Shown piece after piece: positions 48,121 through 57,734 of a stretch of DNA of 64,000 nt (the first letter of the stretch is position 1; each line of letters opens with the position of its first letter). The stretch lies in NCBI GenBank assembly GCA_024508355.1, contig JAMZEJ010000002.1, forward strand, positions 425,644-489,643, given 5' to 3'. Under the pieces are notes generated by a model. The model was not told the origin of the DNA. It searched no databases and saw only the letters and a list, made by a program, of their open reading frames with translations. The DNA comes from Rhizosaccharibacter radicis (GTDB taxonomy: Bacteria; Pseudomonadota; Alphaproteobacteria; Acetobacterales; Acetobacteraceae). Both the position numbers and the translations under genes were made by a program.

Positions 48121-49587
48121 CTATCTTGAAGGCCGCCGGGACGACGTGGCAAGCCGCCGGGCGGTGGTGATGGCGGCGGACGAGCCCGGGTCCGGCAAAA
48201 GCCCGGCGGGGTCGCCGCTCCCTCCCGCCAGACCCGGCGCCGGGAGCGCCGCGGCCAGGCGGCCCCGGCCGGGCGCGGTTTCGGGCAGCCGCCATGCCGC
48301 CAGCAGGCCCAGCGCCACCGCCCCGAACATGTAGAAGCCCGGCGCCATCGCGCTGCCGGTCCAATGCACCAGGCAGGCGATCACCAGCTGCGCGGAGCCG
48401 CCGAACACCGAGATGGACACCGCATAGATCAACCCGAGCCCCCGCGCGCGGAGGCCCCGCGGCAGGGCCTCGGCGATGGTCACGATCATCGACACGTTCG
48501 AAAGCGTCATGCAGCAGGACAGAAGAGCTGCCATGCCGAGCAGCACCGCGGGCTCCCGCACCCGGTCGAGCAGCGCGAACGCCGGAAGCAGCAGCAGCAA
48601 CAGCAGGAGGCCGGGCACCAGCAGCACCGGGCGGCGCCCGAGCCGGTCCGACAGCCAGCCGCCGAGCAGGTCGCACGCGACCCCGCAGCCGCCCACGATC
48701 ACCGTGACCCGGAACGCCACCGACGGCGACAGGTGCAGCGTGGCCTCGGCGAAGGTGGTGAGGTAGTCCAGCGTGTAGTTGCCGATCGTGGCGGCGGCCA
48801 GCATCGCCAGACCGAGCACCGCCACGCGCCGTACCGGCATGCGCCCCACCGGCACGCGATCCACCTGCACGCGATCCACCGGCAGGCCCGGAGCAGCGGA
48901 AAGCGCCGACACGTTGCCGTTCGCTCCTCCATGCAGGGTTTCCCCGATCGTCCGGCGCATCAGCAGGCCGAAGGGCACGGCGGCGGCACCGAGCAGAAGC
49001 GCCGCGCGCCATCCCCAGCGCTCGAGCCCCGCCGCATCGGTGAGAAACGACAACAGGATGCCGACGAGCCCCGCCACCAGCACCGCCGCGTCCGCGCTCG
49101 CCGCCTGCAGCGCGGTGAACAATCCCCGCCGTTCCGGCGGTGCCGCTTCCAGCAGGAAGGCGGTGCTGGGCCCGACCTCGCCACCCAGCGCGAAGCCCTG
49201 CAGCATCCGGAACCCGATCGCCAGCACGGGCGCCGCCGGCCCGATGCTCCGGTAGGACGGCGTGAGGGCCAGGCCGGTGACCGAAACGCCGATCAGCGCG
49301 AACGACAGAAGCATCGCCGGCCGGCGCCCGCGCCGGTCCGCCACGCGACCGATCGCCCACGCGCCGAGCGGACGGAACAGGAAGCCGACCCCGAAGGTGG
49401 CGAGGGACGCCAGAAGGCTGCCTTCGGCGCCGAGGTGCGGAAAGAAGCAGTGCCCGATCTGCACGGCGAAGAAGCTGTAGGTGACGAAATCGTAGAATTC
49501 GAGGCCGTTGCCGGCGGCCACCGCCGCGATCTGCCCCGCGCCCGGCACTACGCCCGGCCCTGCGCCCGGCCGTTTCTGGTTCTGCAT
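48121..49587 (-). CDS. MFS transporter, metabolite:H+ symporter type
   Basis: 488 residues from ATG 49587 with 12 predicted membrane segments. [25 protein letters not shown] is the MHS-subfamily first helix; [21 protein letters not shown] is the MFS signature loop; [19 protein letters not shown] is also MHS-like. Members carry citrate, alpha-ketoglutarate, shikimate, proline or similar with protons. The central cytoplasmic loop contains an in-frame tandem pentapeptide repeat. The C-terminal 40 residues are Pro/Gly/Ser-rich and may be extra. Substrate unknown. Confidence 0.85.
   Translation of the reverse strand: MQNQKRPGAGPGVVPGAGQIAAVAAGNGLEFYDFVTYSFFAVQIGHCFFPHLGAEGSLLASLATFGVGFLFRPLGAWAIGRVADRRGRRPAMLLSFALIGVSVTGLALTPSYRSIGPAAPVLAIGFRMLQGFALGGEVGPSTAFLLEAAPPERRGLFTALQAASADAAVLVAGLVGILLSFLTDAAGLERWGWRAALLLGAAAVPFGLLMRRTIGETLHGGANGNVSALSAAPGLPVDRVQVDRVPVGRMPVRRVAVLGLAMLAAATIGNYTLDYLTTFAEATLHLSPSVAFRVTVIVGGCGVACDLLGGWLSDRLGRRPVLLVPGLLLLLLLLPAFALLDRVREPAVLLGMAALLSCCMTLSNVSMIVTIAEALPRGLRARGLGLIYAVSISVFGGSAQLVIACLVHWTGSAMAPGFYMFGAVALGLLAAWRLPETAPGRGRLAAALPAPGLAGGSGDPAGLLPDPGSSAAITTARRLATSSRRPSR
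48823..48882 (-). repeat. Four tandem 15-bp units inside the MFS gene
   Basis: Four units begin at 48823, 48838, 48853 and 48868; the last two are CACGCGATCCACCTG and CACGCGATCCACCGG. They encode [15 protein letters not shown] and QVDRV in the loop between the two six-helix halves. Because the unit is 15 bp, copy-number change would keep the frame. Confidence 0.75.
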
Positions 49588-49925
49588 GGCCTTGCGGTCC
49601 CCGGTCGGTTGGCGACCGGCTGATGCAAGAAGCGGGCAGCGGGCCGGGCGGATGAGAAACCGGCGCGGCGAGGTCCCGGACACGCTGGTCGCACGGCAGG
49701 CGGCCGGTCCGATGGCTGGAACCCCGTCCACCCGCGCCGGCGGGATGCTGCGGTGAGGGCGCCCCTTGAGGGCCGTCAGGTCCGGGCGATCATCTCCCGG
49801 TCCGCCCGCGTCCGTCGTCATCGCGCGCGGGGGGGGGGAGCGCCGAGGTGGACGCGCCAGATCCGGCAGCGGCCGGGCAGGCCCGGCGGCCGGACCCGTC
49901 CCGTTCTCGCCGCGCGCGTATCGGA
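49588..49925. other. Intergenic region with a ten-base G tract
   Basis: About 340 bp between the MFS start and the catalase-like stop, both minus-strand. A run of ten G residues occupies 49829-49838. Apart from the MFS promoter, which must be here, no gene is seen. Confidence 0.4.
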
Positions 49926-50315
49926 TCAGGCTGGCAGCGACACCTCGCCGGAAGGTTCGTGCAGGGGACTGCCATCGATCCGGCTGCGCATGCCCGACAG
50001 TTCCGGATAGGCCTCGCGGCGCGAGCGCATGATGCCGCCGAGCGGACGGTGCGCCGCAATGCCGTGCCAGGGGTTGAAGCTCGTCCGGTCGTCGCCGATC
50101 GCCATCAGGTCGTGCGGCACTTCCACGGTGCCCTGCAGGAGCCCGTGGCTCTCGACATGCACCGCTTGCTCCGCATGTCCGTAACTTCTAGCGGTGACCT
50201 CTTGGAGGAAGCGCATCGCCGCCCGCATCCCGGCGAAGGTTCCGGCCTGATCCAGCTCGGGTCCTCCGAACTCCGGCTTCAAGCACCGCGGCCGGAGGGG
50301 AATGGTGTCGGCCAT
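49926..50315 (-). CDS. Internally deleted catalase-family protein
   Basis: 129 residues from ATG 50315. The N-terminal half (MRAAMRFLQEVTARSYGHA, HVESHGLLQGTVEV) matches the N-terminus of SrpA-like catalase-family proteins of about 350 residues as I know them. The C-terminal part (SFNPWHGIAAHRPLGG, IMRSRREAYPELSGMR) matches their extreme C-terminus. The middle of about 200 residues, including the haem pocket, is absent, and the two ends join around PHDLMAIGDDRTS. The frame is intact, so the gene is either a domain-loss pseudogene or a new small protein. Catalase activity is not expected. Confidence 0.6.
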   Translation of the reverse strand: MADTIPLRPRCLKPEFGGPELDQAGTFAGMRAAMRFLQEVTARSYGHAEQAVHVESHGLLQGTVEVPHDLMAIGDDRTSFNPWHGIAAHRPLGGIMRSRREAYPELSGMRSRIDGSPLHEPSGEVSLPA

Positions 50316-50482
50316 CACGGACGTTCCTCGGACGCGATCCTGCTTACCCCGGCGAAACGCCAACCGCTTCCAGCCGTAGAGTCTCGAACGCTCTCGGCGA
50401 GCCGCGCGCCCGGCGGTTCCGCCCCGCGGCGTGCCGCGACCGGCGCCGCGCCCGGCACCACCTCCCATTCCGGAGCCCGTCC

Positions 50483-51913
50483 ATGATCCATCACGATCCG
50501 GTCCGACCGCCCCCGGGCGCCGAAACATCGGCGGCTCCCGAGGCCGGCGTGTCCAGCATCGACCCGGCGACCGGGCGGCTGATCCGCCACTATCCGTTCG
50601 ATGACGAGGTGGCGGTGGAGCGATTGCTGGCGTCCGCCGCCGCGGCCTTTCCGGCATGGCGCGACGGGGGCCTGGACCGGCGCACCGATCGGTTGCGGAC
50701 GCTGGCCGACCTGCTGCGCCGGGACACCGGGCGGCTGGCGGCCCTGGCCACCGCGGAGATGGGCAAGCCGATCGCGCAGGCCCGCGCCGAGGTCGCGAAA
50801 TGCGCCGCGCTCTGCGACTGGTACGCCGAGCAGTCGTCCCGCCTGCTCGCTGACGAGCCGGCGGAGGTGGAGAAGGGTTCCGCCCGCGTCTGCTTCCGGC
50901 CGCTCGGCACCATCCTGCTGGCCATGCCCTGGAACTTCCCGTTCTGGCAGGTGCTGCGCGCGGCGGTGCCCATCCTGGCCGGGGGCAACACCGCGGTGCT
51001 GCGCCACGCCGGCAACGTCACCGGCTGCGCCTACGCGCTCGGGGCGCTGCTGGAAGAAGCGGGCTTCCCGTCCGGCGCGCTGGCGGTGGTCAACCTGCCG
51101 CATGACCGTTTCGGCCGCCTCATCGAGGACGACCGCATCGCCGGGGTGTCGCTCACCGGCAGCGTGGGGGCCGGCAGCGCGGTCGCCGAGCGCGCCGGCC
51201 GGGCGCTCAAGAAGAGCGTGCTGGAGCTGGGCGGGTCGGACCCGTTCATCGTGCTGGCCGATGCCGACCTGGACCGGGCGGTGGACGCGGCGATCCAGTC
51301 GCGCTTCGGCAACACCGGGCAGGTGTGCATCGCCGCGAAACGCATCATCCTGGAAGCCCCGGTGGCGGAACGCTTCACCGACCGCTTCGTGGACGCGGCG
51401 CGGTCGCTGCGGCTGGGCGATCCCACGAACGAGGAAACGTTTCTGGGTCCGCTCGCCCGGCTCGATCTGCGCGACAGCCTGCATGCCCAGGTGCAGGCGA
51501 GCGTGCAGCGCGGCGCCACCCTGCTGCTGGGCGGGGAAATGCCGGACGGCCCCGGCGCCTTCTATCCGGCGACGGTGCTGGGCGATGTGCGGCCCGGCAT
51601 GGCGGCGTTCGATCAGGAAACGTTCGGGCCGGTGGCCGCGCTGTGCGTGGCGGCCGACGAGGACGAGGCGATCGCGCTGGCCAATGAGAGCGAGTTCGGG
51701 CTGAGCGGCGCGTTGTGGACCCGTGACGCCGCCCGGGCGCACCGGCTGGCCGCGCGCATGGAAACCGGCGGGGTGTTCATCAACGGGTTCTCCGCGTCCG
51801 ATCCGCGCGTGCCGATCGGCGGCATCCGCCGCAGCGGCTACGGCCGGGAACTGTCGCATTACGGCATCCGGGAGTTCACCAACGCGCAGCTGTTGTGGGA
51901 CGGGCGCGGCTGA
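50483..51913 (+). CDS. NAD(P)-dependent semialdehyde dehydrogenase (succinate-semialdehyde type)
   Basis: 476 residues, with GGAG eight bases before ATG. Aldehyde dehydrogenase motifs are present: MPWNFPFWQVLRAA, Glu in LELGGSDPFIV, catalytic Cys in FGNTGQVCIAAKR, and QETFGPVAAL. The IDPATGRLIRHYP start and RRSGYGRELSHYGIREFTN end are typical of GabD/Sad succinate-semialdehyde dehydrogenases. It is divergent from the catalase-like gene. It could serve 4-aminobutyrate or a related aldehyde; no transaminase lies next to it. Confidence 0.85.
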   Translation: MIHHDPVRPPPGAETSAAPEAGVSSIDPATGRLIRHYPFDDEVAVERLLASAAAAFPAWRDGGLDRRTDRLRTLADLLRRDTGRLAALATAEMGKPIAQARAEVAKCAALCDWYAEQSSRLLADEPAEVEKGSARVCFRPLGTILLAMPWNFPFWQVLRAAVPILAGGNTAVLRHAGNVTGCAYALGALLEEAGFPSGALAVVNLPHDRFGRLIEDDRIAGVSLTGSVGAGSAVAERAGRALKKSVLELGGSDPFIVLADADLDRAVDAAIQSRFGNTGQVCIAAKRIILEAPVAERFTDRFVDAARSLRLGDPTNEETFLGPLARLDLRDSLHAQVQASVQRGATLLLGGEMPDGPGAFYPATVLGDVRPGMAAFDQETFGPVAALCVAADEDEAIALANESEFGLSGALWTRDAARAHRLAARMETGGVFINGFSASDPRVPIGGIRRSGYGRELSHYGIREFTNAQLLWDGRG

Positions 51914-52064
51914 TGCGCCGCCGGGTGGAGCACCGGCGGACGATCTCCTGACGCGGAGATCGCCCGGGCGGGAACAGGGGATCGGAAAATACGGGCTGGG
52001 GCGGAACACGCGTCGTCCGGTCGCGGGACCGGACACCGGCCGGTGGAACGGCGTGCGGCCGCCC

Positions 52065-52838
52065 TCACCCAAGCCGCGTGTAGAGGGCGAGCTTGAGAGC
52101 CGGATCGTCGTTCGCCTGGAAGCTCGCATACGCGAAGCGCATCTCGCCCAACCCGGGATGGTGGAGCCGCTTGGTGCCCGAGACCGGCGCGCCGACGCCG
52201 TGCTCGCGCCACCAGCCTTCGAATGGTGGACAATCGCGACGCAGGCGGCCCACGAGATCGTCGAACGCCCGGTCGCCCGCCCATAGATCCGCCACGGCAC
52301 GGAACAAGGACACCATGCGCCGGGCTTCCTTCGCCCAGTCCGCGCCGAACAGGGCGCGGGCGGCGGGATCGGCGAGCATCCACCACAGGATGTTGCGGTC
52401 CGCTTCCGGCAGCCTTCCGAAATCGCCGAACAGCGCGGTCGCCGCCTCGTTCCAGAATAGGATGTCCCAGCGCTGGCCCGTGAGGTAGGCCGGCTCGGGC
52501 AGGGCCGCCACGATGTGGCGAAGCGCGTCGGGCACGTTCTCGCGGCGGAACGGCCTGCGCCCACCCGCCGCCGCGAGCGACCGGAGGTGGGCCAGCTCGA
52601 CATCGTTCAGCCGCAGGGCGTGCCCGAGCGCGTCCACGGTCGCCGACGACGGGCACACGGCCCGCCCTTGTTCCAGCTTGACGTACCATTCGGCGCTGAT
52701 GCCCGCCCGCCTGGCCACTTCCTCGCGCTTCAGCCCCGGGGTCCGCCGCCATCGCGTGGTGGCGTCCTCGCCCCCTTCGGGCGCCAGACGCGTCCGGCGG
52801 GATCTCAGGAAATCTCCGAACGCTCGGTCGCCGTCCAT
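52065..52838 (-). CDS. XRE-family regulator with MmyB-like ligand domain
   Basis: 257 residues from ATG 52838. The N-terminal helix-turn-helix reads GLKREEVARRAGISAEWYVKLEQGR. The C-terminal region with PAYLTGQRWDILFWNEAATALFGD and the ending FAYASFQANDDPALKLALYTRLG is the MmyB-like PAS-related domain. Such proteins usually repress a divergent oxidoreductase gene, here the MDR gene 106 bp away. Confidence 0.88.
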   Translation of the reverse strand: MDGDRAFGDFLRSRRTRLAPEGGEDATTRWRRTPGLKREEVARRAGISAEWYVKLEQGRAVCPSSATVDALGHALRLNDVELAHLRSLAAAGGRRPFRRENVPDALRHIVAALPEPAYLTGQRWDILFWNEAATALFGDFGRLPEADRNILWWMLADPAARALFGADWAKEARRMVSLFRAVADLWAGDRAFDDLVGRLRRDCPPFEGWWREHGVGAPVSGTKRLHHPGLGEMRFAYASFQANDDPALKLALYTRLG

Positions 52839-52944
52839 GGCGGGCTCCTGAAGGTGGGACAACAGAAGGCCAGTATGATCCCGGTCGTTCCACGCCGGTG
52901 CGCGAACGCCATCTCGCCTGAATCCAGCAAGAAGGAGACGCAGG

Positions 52945-54024
52945 ATGAAGGCAGCCATTCTTTCCGCATTCGGGAAGCCCCTGGAGATCGGAAACGTGCC
53001 CGACCCCGGGATCGGCACCGGCGAGGTGCTGGTGGATGTCGTGGCGGCGCCGGTGCTGTCCTATGCCGGCGAGGTGTTCAGCGGCGCGCGGCGCTACCTG
53101 CTCCCCACCCCGGTGGTGCCGGGCTGCGGCGCCATCGGCCGGGTGCGGGCGGTGGGACCGGACGCCACCCGGCTCCAGCCCGGGGACTGGGTGTTCTGCG
53201 ATCCCACCGTGCGGTCGCGCGACGGGGCGGACACGCCCGACATCACCCTGCAGGGCTGGAGCGCGCGAGGCGAGGGCGGCGAGAAGCTGCAGCGCTATTT
53301 CCGCGACGGCGCCTTCGCCGAACGGATCCGCGTGCCGACGGAGAACGCGGCGGCGATCGGTCCGATCGAGGCGGCGGAGGCCGGCTCCTGGTGCGCCATC
53401 AACACGCTGCTGATCGCCTATGGCGGGTTGCTGGCCGGCGGCTTCCGTCCTGGCGAAACGCTGCTGGTGAGCGGTGCCACCGGCCATTTCGGAGCGGCCA
53501 CGGTGGCGCTGGGGCTCGCCATGGGTGCCCGCCGCGTGCTGGCGCCGGGGCGCAACGCCGTGGTGCTGGACGATCTGCGCGCACGCTTCGGCGACAGGTT
53601 GGTGCCCGTTCGCCTGTCCAGCGACGAGGCGGCGGACAGGCGCGCGATGCGCGATGCGGCCGGAGGTCCCATCGATTGCGTGCAGGACTTCCTGCCCCCG
53701 TCGGTGCCTGCGTCCGTGGCGCGCACCGCCATCATGACGCTGCGGCAGGGCGGCCGGGCCGTGCTGATGGGCGGCGTCGGCATGCTGGGCGGCGAGGATC
53801 TGGCCCTTCCCTACCCCTGGATCATGCGCAATCTCGTCACCGTGCGTGGGCAGTGGATGTATGACGCCGCCGCCGTGCCGGGTCTGGTAGGGCTGATCCG
53901 TGGCGGCTTGCTGGACCTCCGGCAGTGGTCGGTCACGGCGTTTCCGCTTGCCGACGCCAACGCGGCGGTGGCCTACGCCGCCGCCGATGCCGGTCCGTTC
54001 AAGCTGACGGTGCTGATGCCCTGA
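52945..54024 (+). CDS. Medium-chain alcohol dehydrogenase/quinone oxidoreductase-family protein
   Basis: 359 residues, with AAGGAG before ATG 52945. It is an MDR fold: the N-terminal GroES-like domain (MKAAILSAFGKPLEI, GCGAIGRVRAVGPDAT, GDWVF) and Rossmann domain with LVSGATGHFGAATVALGLAMGARRV. The pattern of zinc-binding Cys residues is absent, which suggests a zinc-free reductase. Divergent XRE regulator implies induction by a small molecule. Substrate unknown. Confidence 0.84.
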   Translation: MKAAILSAFGKPLEIGNVPDPGIGTGEVLVDVVAAPVLSYAGEVFSGARRYLLPTPVVPGCGAIGRVRAVGPDATRLQPGDWVFCDPTVRSRDGADTPDITLQGWSARGEGGEKLQRYFRDGAFAERIRVPTENAAAIGPIEAAEAGSWCAINTLLIAYGGLLAGGFRPGETLLVSGATGHFGAATVALGLAMGARRVLAPGRNAVVLDDLRARFGDRLVPVRLSSDEAADRRAMRDAAGGPIDCVQDFLPPSVPASVARTAIMTLRQGGRAVLMGGVGMLGGEDLALPYPWIMRNLVTVRGQWMYDAAAVPGLVGLIRGGLLDLRQWSVTAFPLADANAAVAYAAADAGPFKLTVLMP

Positions 54025-54508
54025 GCGGTTCGGGCCGCCGTCGCCGGCATCGCCGCGCCGGCCGCACCGACGTTGTACGCGGTCCCGCTCCCTGGAGCCG
54101 CGCTTGGCCGAACGCACGCTTCACCCCGGCTTCGCACCGCGGGCGCGGCCGGGATGTGGCGCGCATCGCGCCCGCTGTCCTGTTCCGGGTTGGCGGCGAG
54201 CGGGTGGCGTTTCATCGACGGGGCGCGGGCGGGCATCTCCCCCGCTCGCGGCGCGTCCCGCCGCCCCGGCCATTGTCCGCCACCGGGGCGGGAGAAACGG
54301 AGGCCGCTCATGGCGGAGGCGTGCCCGGCAGCAGGGGGTTCCGCCGGCGCACCCGAAACGGTTCGGCCGCCCCCGCGCCGGATCCCGCGCGCGACACCGG
54401 AATGGCCCGCGGTTGACGCTGTGCCGACACGATGCAGTATCGCAACCGTCGGACAAGCCCCCGATGGGGCTGCGAGCGGCGCCTCTTCAACCACCACGGA
54501 GCGTTCTG
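54025..54508. other. Intergenic region upstream of the sugar porter
   Basis: About 480 bp between the MDR stop and the MFS sugar-porter start on the same strand. Open frames pass through it but carry no domain. It should contain the porter promoter; no clear operator or hairpin is evident. Confidence 0.35.
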
Positions 54509-55969
54509 ATGCCGCCTTCTGGCACCGACCGGGACATTCATGTTCCAGATCCCGTCGATGCCGTGGCGCGCGACGCCGAGACCAGGCCTCACCCCCGCTC
54601 GCTGCCCGTGCCCCTGATCGCCGCCGTGGCGGCTCTGGGCGGCCTGCTGTTCGGCTACGACACCGGCATCATCTCGGCCGCCCTCCTGTTCATCGACAAG
54701 AGCTTTCCGATCGGCACGGGCGCCAAGCAGCTGGTGACGTCCGCGATCGTGGCGGGCGCGCTGGTGGGCTGCCTCGCGGCCGGCCCCGCGTCGGACAAGC
54801 TCGGCCGGCGACCCGTCATCATCCTGTCGGCGCTGTTGTTCGCCCTGGGATCGATCGCGTCCGCCTGGGCGGGATCGGTGCCGAGCCTGACCGGCGCCCG
54901 CCTCCTGCTGGGGCTCGCGGTGGGTGCGGTGAGCCAGATCATTCCGGTCTACATCGCCGAGCTGGCGCCACCGGCCCGGCGCGGCGGCATGGTGGTGCTG
55001 TTCCAGCTGGCGATCGTGGGCGGCATCCTGTTGTCGACGGTGATCGGCTGGTGGCTCGGCGGCGACGCCGGGGTGTGGCCGTTCCCGTATCCGGGCGGCA
55101 ACTGGCGCCTGATGTTCCTGCTGGGCGTGCTGCCGGCGGCGATCCTGTTCGCGGGCATGTTCCTGCTGCCCGAAAGCCCGCGCTTCCTGGCCTTGCGGGG
55201 CGACCTTCCCCGGGCCTTCTCCATCCTGCGCGGCGTGCGCGGTTCGATCGCCGAGGCCGCCGAGGAGCTCCGTTCCATCCTGGCCCAGCCGCGCGAGGAC
55301 GGCAGCTGGCGGTTGTTGTTCTCCAGGCCGGTGCGTCCGGCACTGCTGGCCGGCACCGGGGTGGCGATGTTCTCCCAGATCACCGGCACCAACGCGACCA
55401 TCTACTACGCGCCGACCATCCTGGCCTCCGCGGGTTTCGGCGCCGGTGCCGCGCTGCAAACCCAGCTGCTGATCGGCGTCACCATCGTGTTGGCGACGAT
55501 CATCGGCCTGATGGTGGTGGATCGCTGGGGCCGCCGCACGCTGATGCTGCGCTTCCTGCCGGTGGCGGCGCTGGGACTGGCCCTGCTGGGCGCTTCGTTC
55601 CTGGGCGGCAACCCGGCGGGTGCCGGACGCTACGCGGCGGTGGCGGGCCTCGTAGGCTACGAGATCTTCAACGTCGGCAGCATCTCGGTGGCGATCTGGC
55701 TGGTGGGGGCCGAGGTGTTTCCGCTGGCGATCCGCGGCAAGGGCATGAGCATGGTGGCGCTGAGCCACTGGGGCTTCGACCTGGTGGTGTCGCTGTTCAC
55801 CTTGTCGGTGGTGCAGGCGTTGGGCACGTCGGGAGCCTTCTTCCTGTTCGCCGTGATCAACGTCCTGGCCTGGCTGTTCGTGTTCCGCCTGGTGCCGGAA
55901 ACCAAAGGGCGGTCGCTGGAACAGATCGAGCAGAGCCTGCAGGCGGGCCAGTTCACCGCCATGCGATGA
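54509..55969 (+). CDS. MFS sugar porter
   Basis: 486 residues from ATG 54509 with 12 membrane segments. Sugar-porter signatures are AVAALGGLLFGYDTGIISAA, SDKLGRRPVIILSALLF, PVYIAELAPPARRGGMVVLFQ, PESPRFLALRGD, and the terminal PETKGRSLEQIE. It imports a monosaccharide or polyol by proton symport. An extended N-terminus of about 35 residues is hydrophilic. It stands alone just before the tRNA-Ser gene. Confidence 0.9.
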   Translation: MPPSGTDRDIHVPDPVDAVARDAETRPHPRSLPVPLIAAVAALGGLLFGYDTGIISAALLFIDKSFPIGTGAKQLVTSAIVAGALVGCLAAGPASDKLGRRPVIILSALLFALGSIASAWAGSVPSLTGARLLLGLAVGAVSQIIPVYIAELAPPARRGGMVVLFQLAIVGGILLSTVIGWWLGGDAGVWPFPYPGGNWRLMFLLGVLPAAILFAGMFLLPESPRFLALRGDLPRAFSILRGVRGSIAEAAEELRSILAQPREDGSWRLLFSRPVRPALLAGTGVAMFSQITGTNATIYYAPTILASAGFGAGAALQTQLLIGVTIVLATIIGLMVVDRWGRRTLMLRFLPVAALGLALLGASFLGGNPAGAGRYAAVAGLVGYEIFNVGSISVAIWLVGAEVFPLAIRGKGMSMVALSHWGFDLVVSLFTLSVVQALGTSGAFFLFAVINVLAWLFVFRLVPETKGRSLEQIEQSLQAGQFTAMR

Positions 55970-56080
55970 TCCGGCCGGCGTCGGCGCCGCCGGGTCCGCG
56001 CCCCCTCCGTCGGGGCTTGCCCCGCCCGCCGAAATTGGTATGGTCCGCCGCCCATCCGGCGGAAACGCCGGAGGTAGTGC

Positions 56081-56170
56081 GGATGGGTGGCCGAGCGGCT
56101 TAAGGCGCACGCTTGGAAAGCGTGTGTGCGTGAAAGCGTACCGTGGGTTCGAATCCCACCCCATCCGCCA
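56081..56170 (+). tRNA. tRNA-Ser (anticodon GGA)
   Basis: Acceptor strands GGATGGG (56081-56087) and CCCATCC pair, with encoded CCA at 56168-56170. The D-arm begins GGCCGAGCGG, the anticodon loop TTGGAAA places GGA at 56115-56117, a long variable arm follows (as class II tRNA-Ser requires), and the T-arm is GGGTTCGAATCCC. It lies at the junction with the accessory region and is a likely integration target. Confidence 0.96.
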
Positions 56171-56557
56171 TCTATACCCGCTAAGTCGTTGCTTTTGGGT
56201 CACCTTTCTGCAGGTGTCAGTTTCTTACCCACTCCCCTACCCCCTTCGTGCCGCGCGTCCACTTAGGATTGGGAGTGGCCAAGACGGCCATCAGGCTCTT
56301 GGAAGCCACCGGGGTGTCGAGTAGCTGGTAGGCGGTTTGGTTCCGGGAGCTTCTGTTCGCCACGATCTAAGTTGTAGCATTACCCCCCTCTGCTTGGCAG
56401 AGTGTGCCGATCCGCGTATCCGAGCACTGTTCCTGCTGCGGTCTGCACGCGTCATCCGAAGGTCGAACGTTCACAGGCTCAAGTTCCGTCCTTCCAATGA
56501 GCCATGCGCGGTAAGTCGCTCTCAAACGGTCGATTGGCCCAGGCTCAGGCCTCTGTA
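56171..56557. other. Gene-free region after the tRNA
   Basis: About 390 bp of lower-GC DNA between tRNA-Ser and the transposase remnant. No integrase or intact gene is recognisable; short frames look like fragments. Composition differs from the upstream chromosome, consistent with acquired DNA. Confidence 0.4.
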
Positions 56558-57293
56558 TCAGACCCAGTATGTGACGGTCGTGGCGATGCAGATCGCCGAG
56601 AAGAAGGTATGGGCGCAGCGGTCGTAGCGGCTTGCGATGCGTCGCCAGTCCTTGAGGCGGCCGAACATGTTCTCGATGCGGTGGCGCTGGCGGCAAGGCG
56701 TCCGGTCGTGTGGCAGCGGCGGCTTGCGTGATCGTGTGGAGGGACTGCACGGGGTGATGCGGCGCCCGGCCAGGATGGCTCGGCACCAGGTGCTGTCATA
56801 GCCGCGGTCGCTGAGCAGTTCACATGCCCACGGCAGGATGGGCAGCAGCAGGGCGGCACCGTGGTGATCGCTGCGTTATCCTTCGGTCAGCGGTAAGACA
56901 GCGTGCCTGCCCGTCGCAGACCGCGCGCAGTTTGGAATTCAAACCGCCTTCGGTGCGGCCGATATGTCGAGCACCCCTTGTGGGACCGTGCGGTGCGCCT
57001 TGAGGTGGATGGCGTCGATCATCAGCCGCTGCGGCGCCCTGCCCCTGGCGGCCAGAGCGGCGAAGATGCGCACGGCCACGCCAAGGCGGCTCCACCGGAT
57101 AAAGCAGTTGGAGAGCGCCCTGGGCGGACCGTAGCCGGACGAGGCGTCTTTCCACTGCAGGCCCCGTAGCGGATCACATAGATGATGCCGCTGACCACCC
57201 GCCGGTCGTCCACCCGCCGCAGCCCGTGTGATACCGGGAAGAAGGGCTGGAAGCGGCGCATCTGCGCTCAAACAGCATGGGCAGCTTCGGCAT
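56558..57293 (-). pseudogene. IS5-family transposase, frameshifted
   Basis: Read from ATG 57293 to TGA 56558, the parts of an IS5-type DDE transposase appear in changing frames. RRFQPFFPVSHGLRRVDDRR and VVSGIIYVIRYG come in one; GLQWKDASSGYGP, NCFIRWSRLGVAVRIFAALA and RLMIDAIHLKAHRT in a second; HIGRTEGGLNSKLRAVCDGQ in a third; and RHRIENMFGRLKDWRRIASR followed by HTFFSAICIATTVTYWV at the C-terminus. At least three frameshifts make it inactive. Terminal inverted repeats could not be defined, so element ends are unknown. Confidence 0.85.
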
Positions 57294-57499
57294 CCGGACC
57301 CTCCAGATGCCTCGAAGCACGTCAAGAACGAGCCGTAAAGCGTTCGGAGCCTAGGGGGCAAGGCGCTGCGCGTCCCGCGTCGGCTGCCCCAGCGTTGGAC
57401 GCGTGAGAAAAAAGTTGAAAGAGCCGCCTACGGCGGACGCCCACGTACGAGTTCGTGACAGCAGGATGCGAGCCTTCGAACACTAGCGAAGGCACTTTC

Positions 57500-57583
57500 A
57501 TGACTCGCTTTCTCCGCCGTCCGGCCGTCACCGCCCGGTATGGTCTCCCGCCCAGCACCCTTTATGACTGGATCGCCAAGGGG
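57500..57583 (+). pseudogene. AlpA-type regulator stub
   Basis: ATG 57500 opens MTRFLRRPAVTARYGLPPST followed by LYDWIAKG, the helix-turn-helix start of AlpA/excisionase-like proteins of about 65 residues. After residue 28 the sequence turns into unrelated Cys/Pro-rich residues, so the gene is truncated or shifted. A hairpin CCGCC-TAC-GGCGG lies upstream at 57424-57436. It is a trace of an integrative element. Confidence 0.6.
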
Positions 57584-57690
57584 CCCTGTCCGCCATCGTG
57601 CTGCCTCCCCACCCTGGTCGAGCATAGGGGACGGCTCCCGTCCGCGTCACGCTCCCGTTGGTTGCCTCAATCCCGTGTTGCATGCGGCAT

Positions 57691-57718
57691 TGCCGTACAT
57701 ACGGCAACGCCGTATACG
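57691..57718. promoter_or_regulatory. Operator dyads upstream of the toxin gene
   Basis: TGCCGTA-CA-TACGGCA (57691-57706) is a perfect dyad, and CGTATACG (57711-57718) is a second palindrome sharing the CCGTA core. They lie 17-44 bp before the toxin GTG at 57735. HigA-type antitoxins bind such dyads to repress their own operon; this match is by position and symmetry. Confidence 0.6.
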
Positions 57719-57734
57719 TGTCGACCTGCAGGCG

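Noticed and set aside
45992..49360. 1122-codon frame suggesting an MFS-ActP fusion
   Set aside because: ActP begins at ATG 47695 overlapping the DUF485 stop; the rest is a shadow of the MFS and DUF485 genes.
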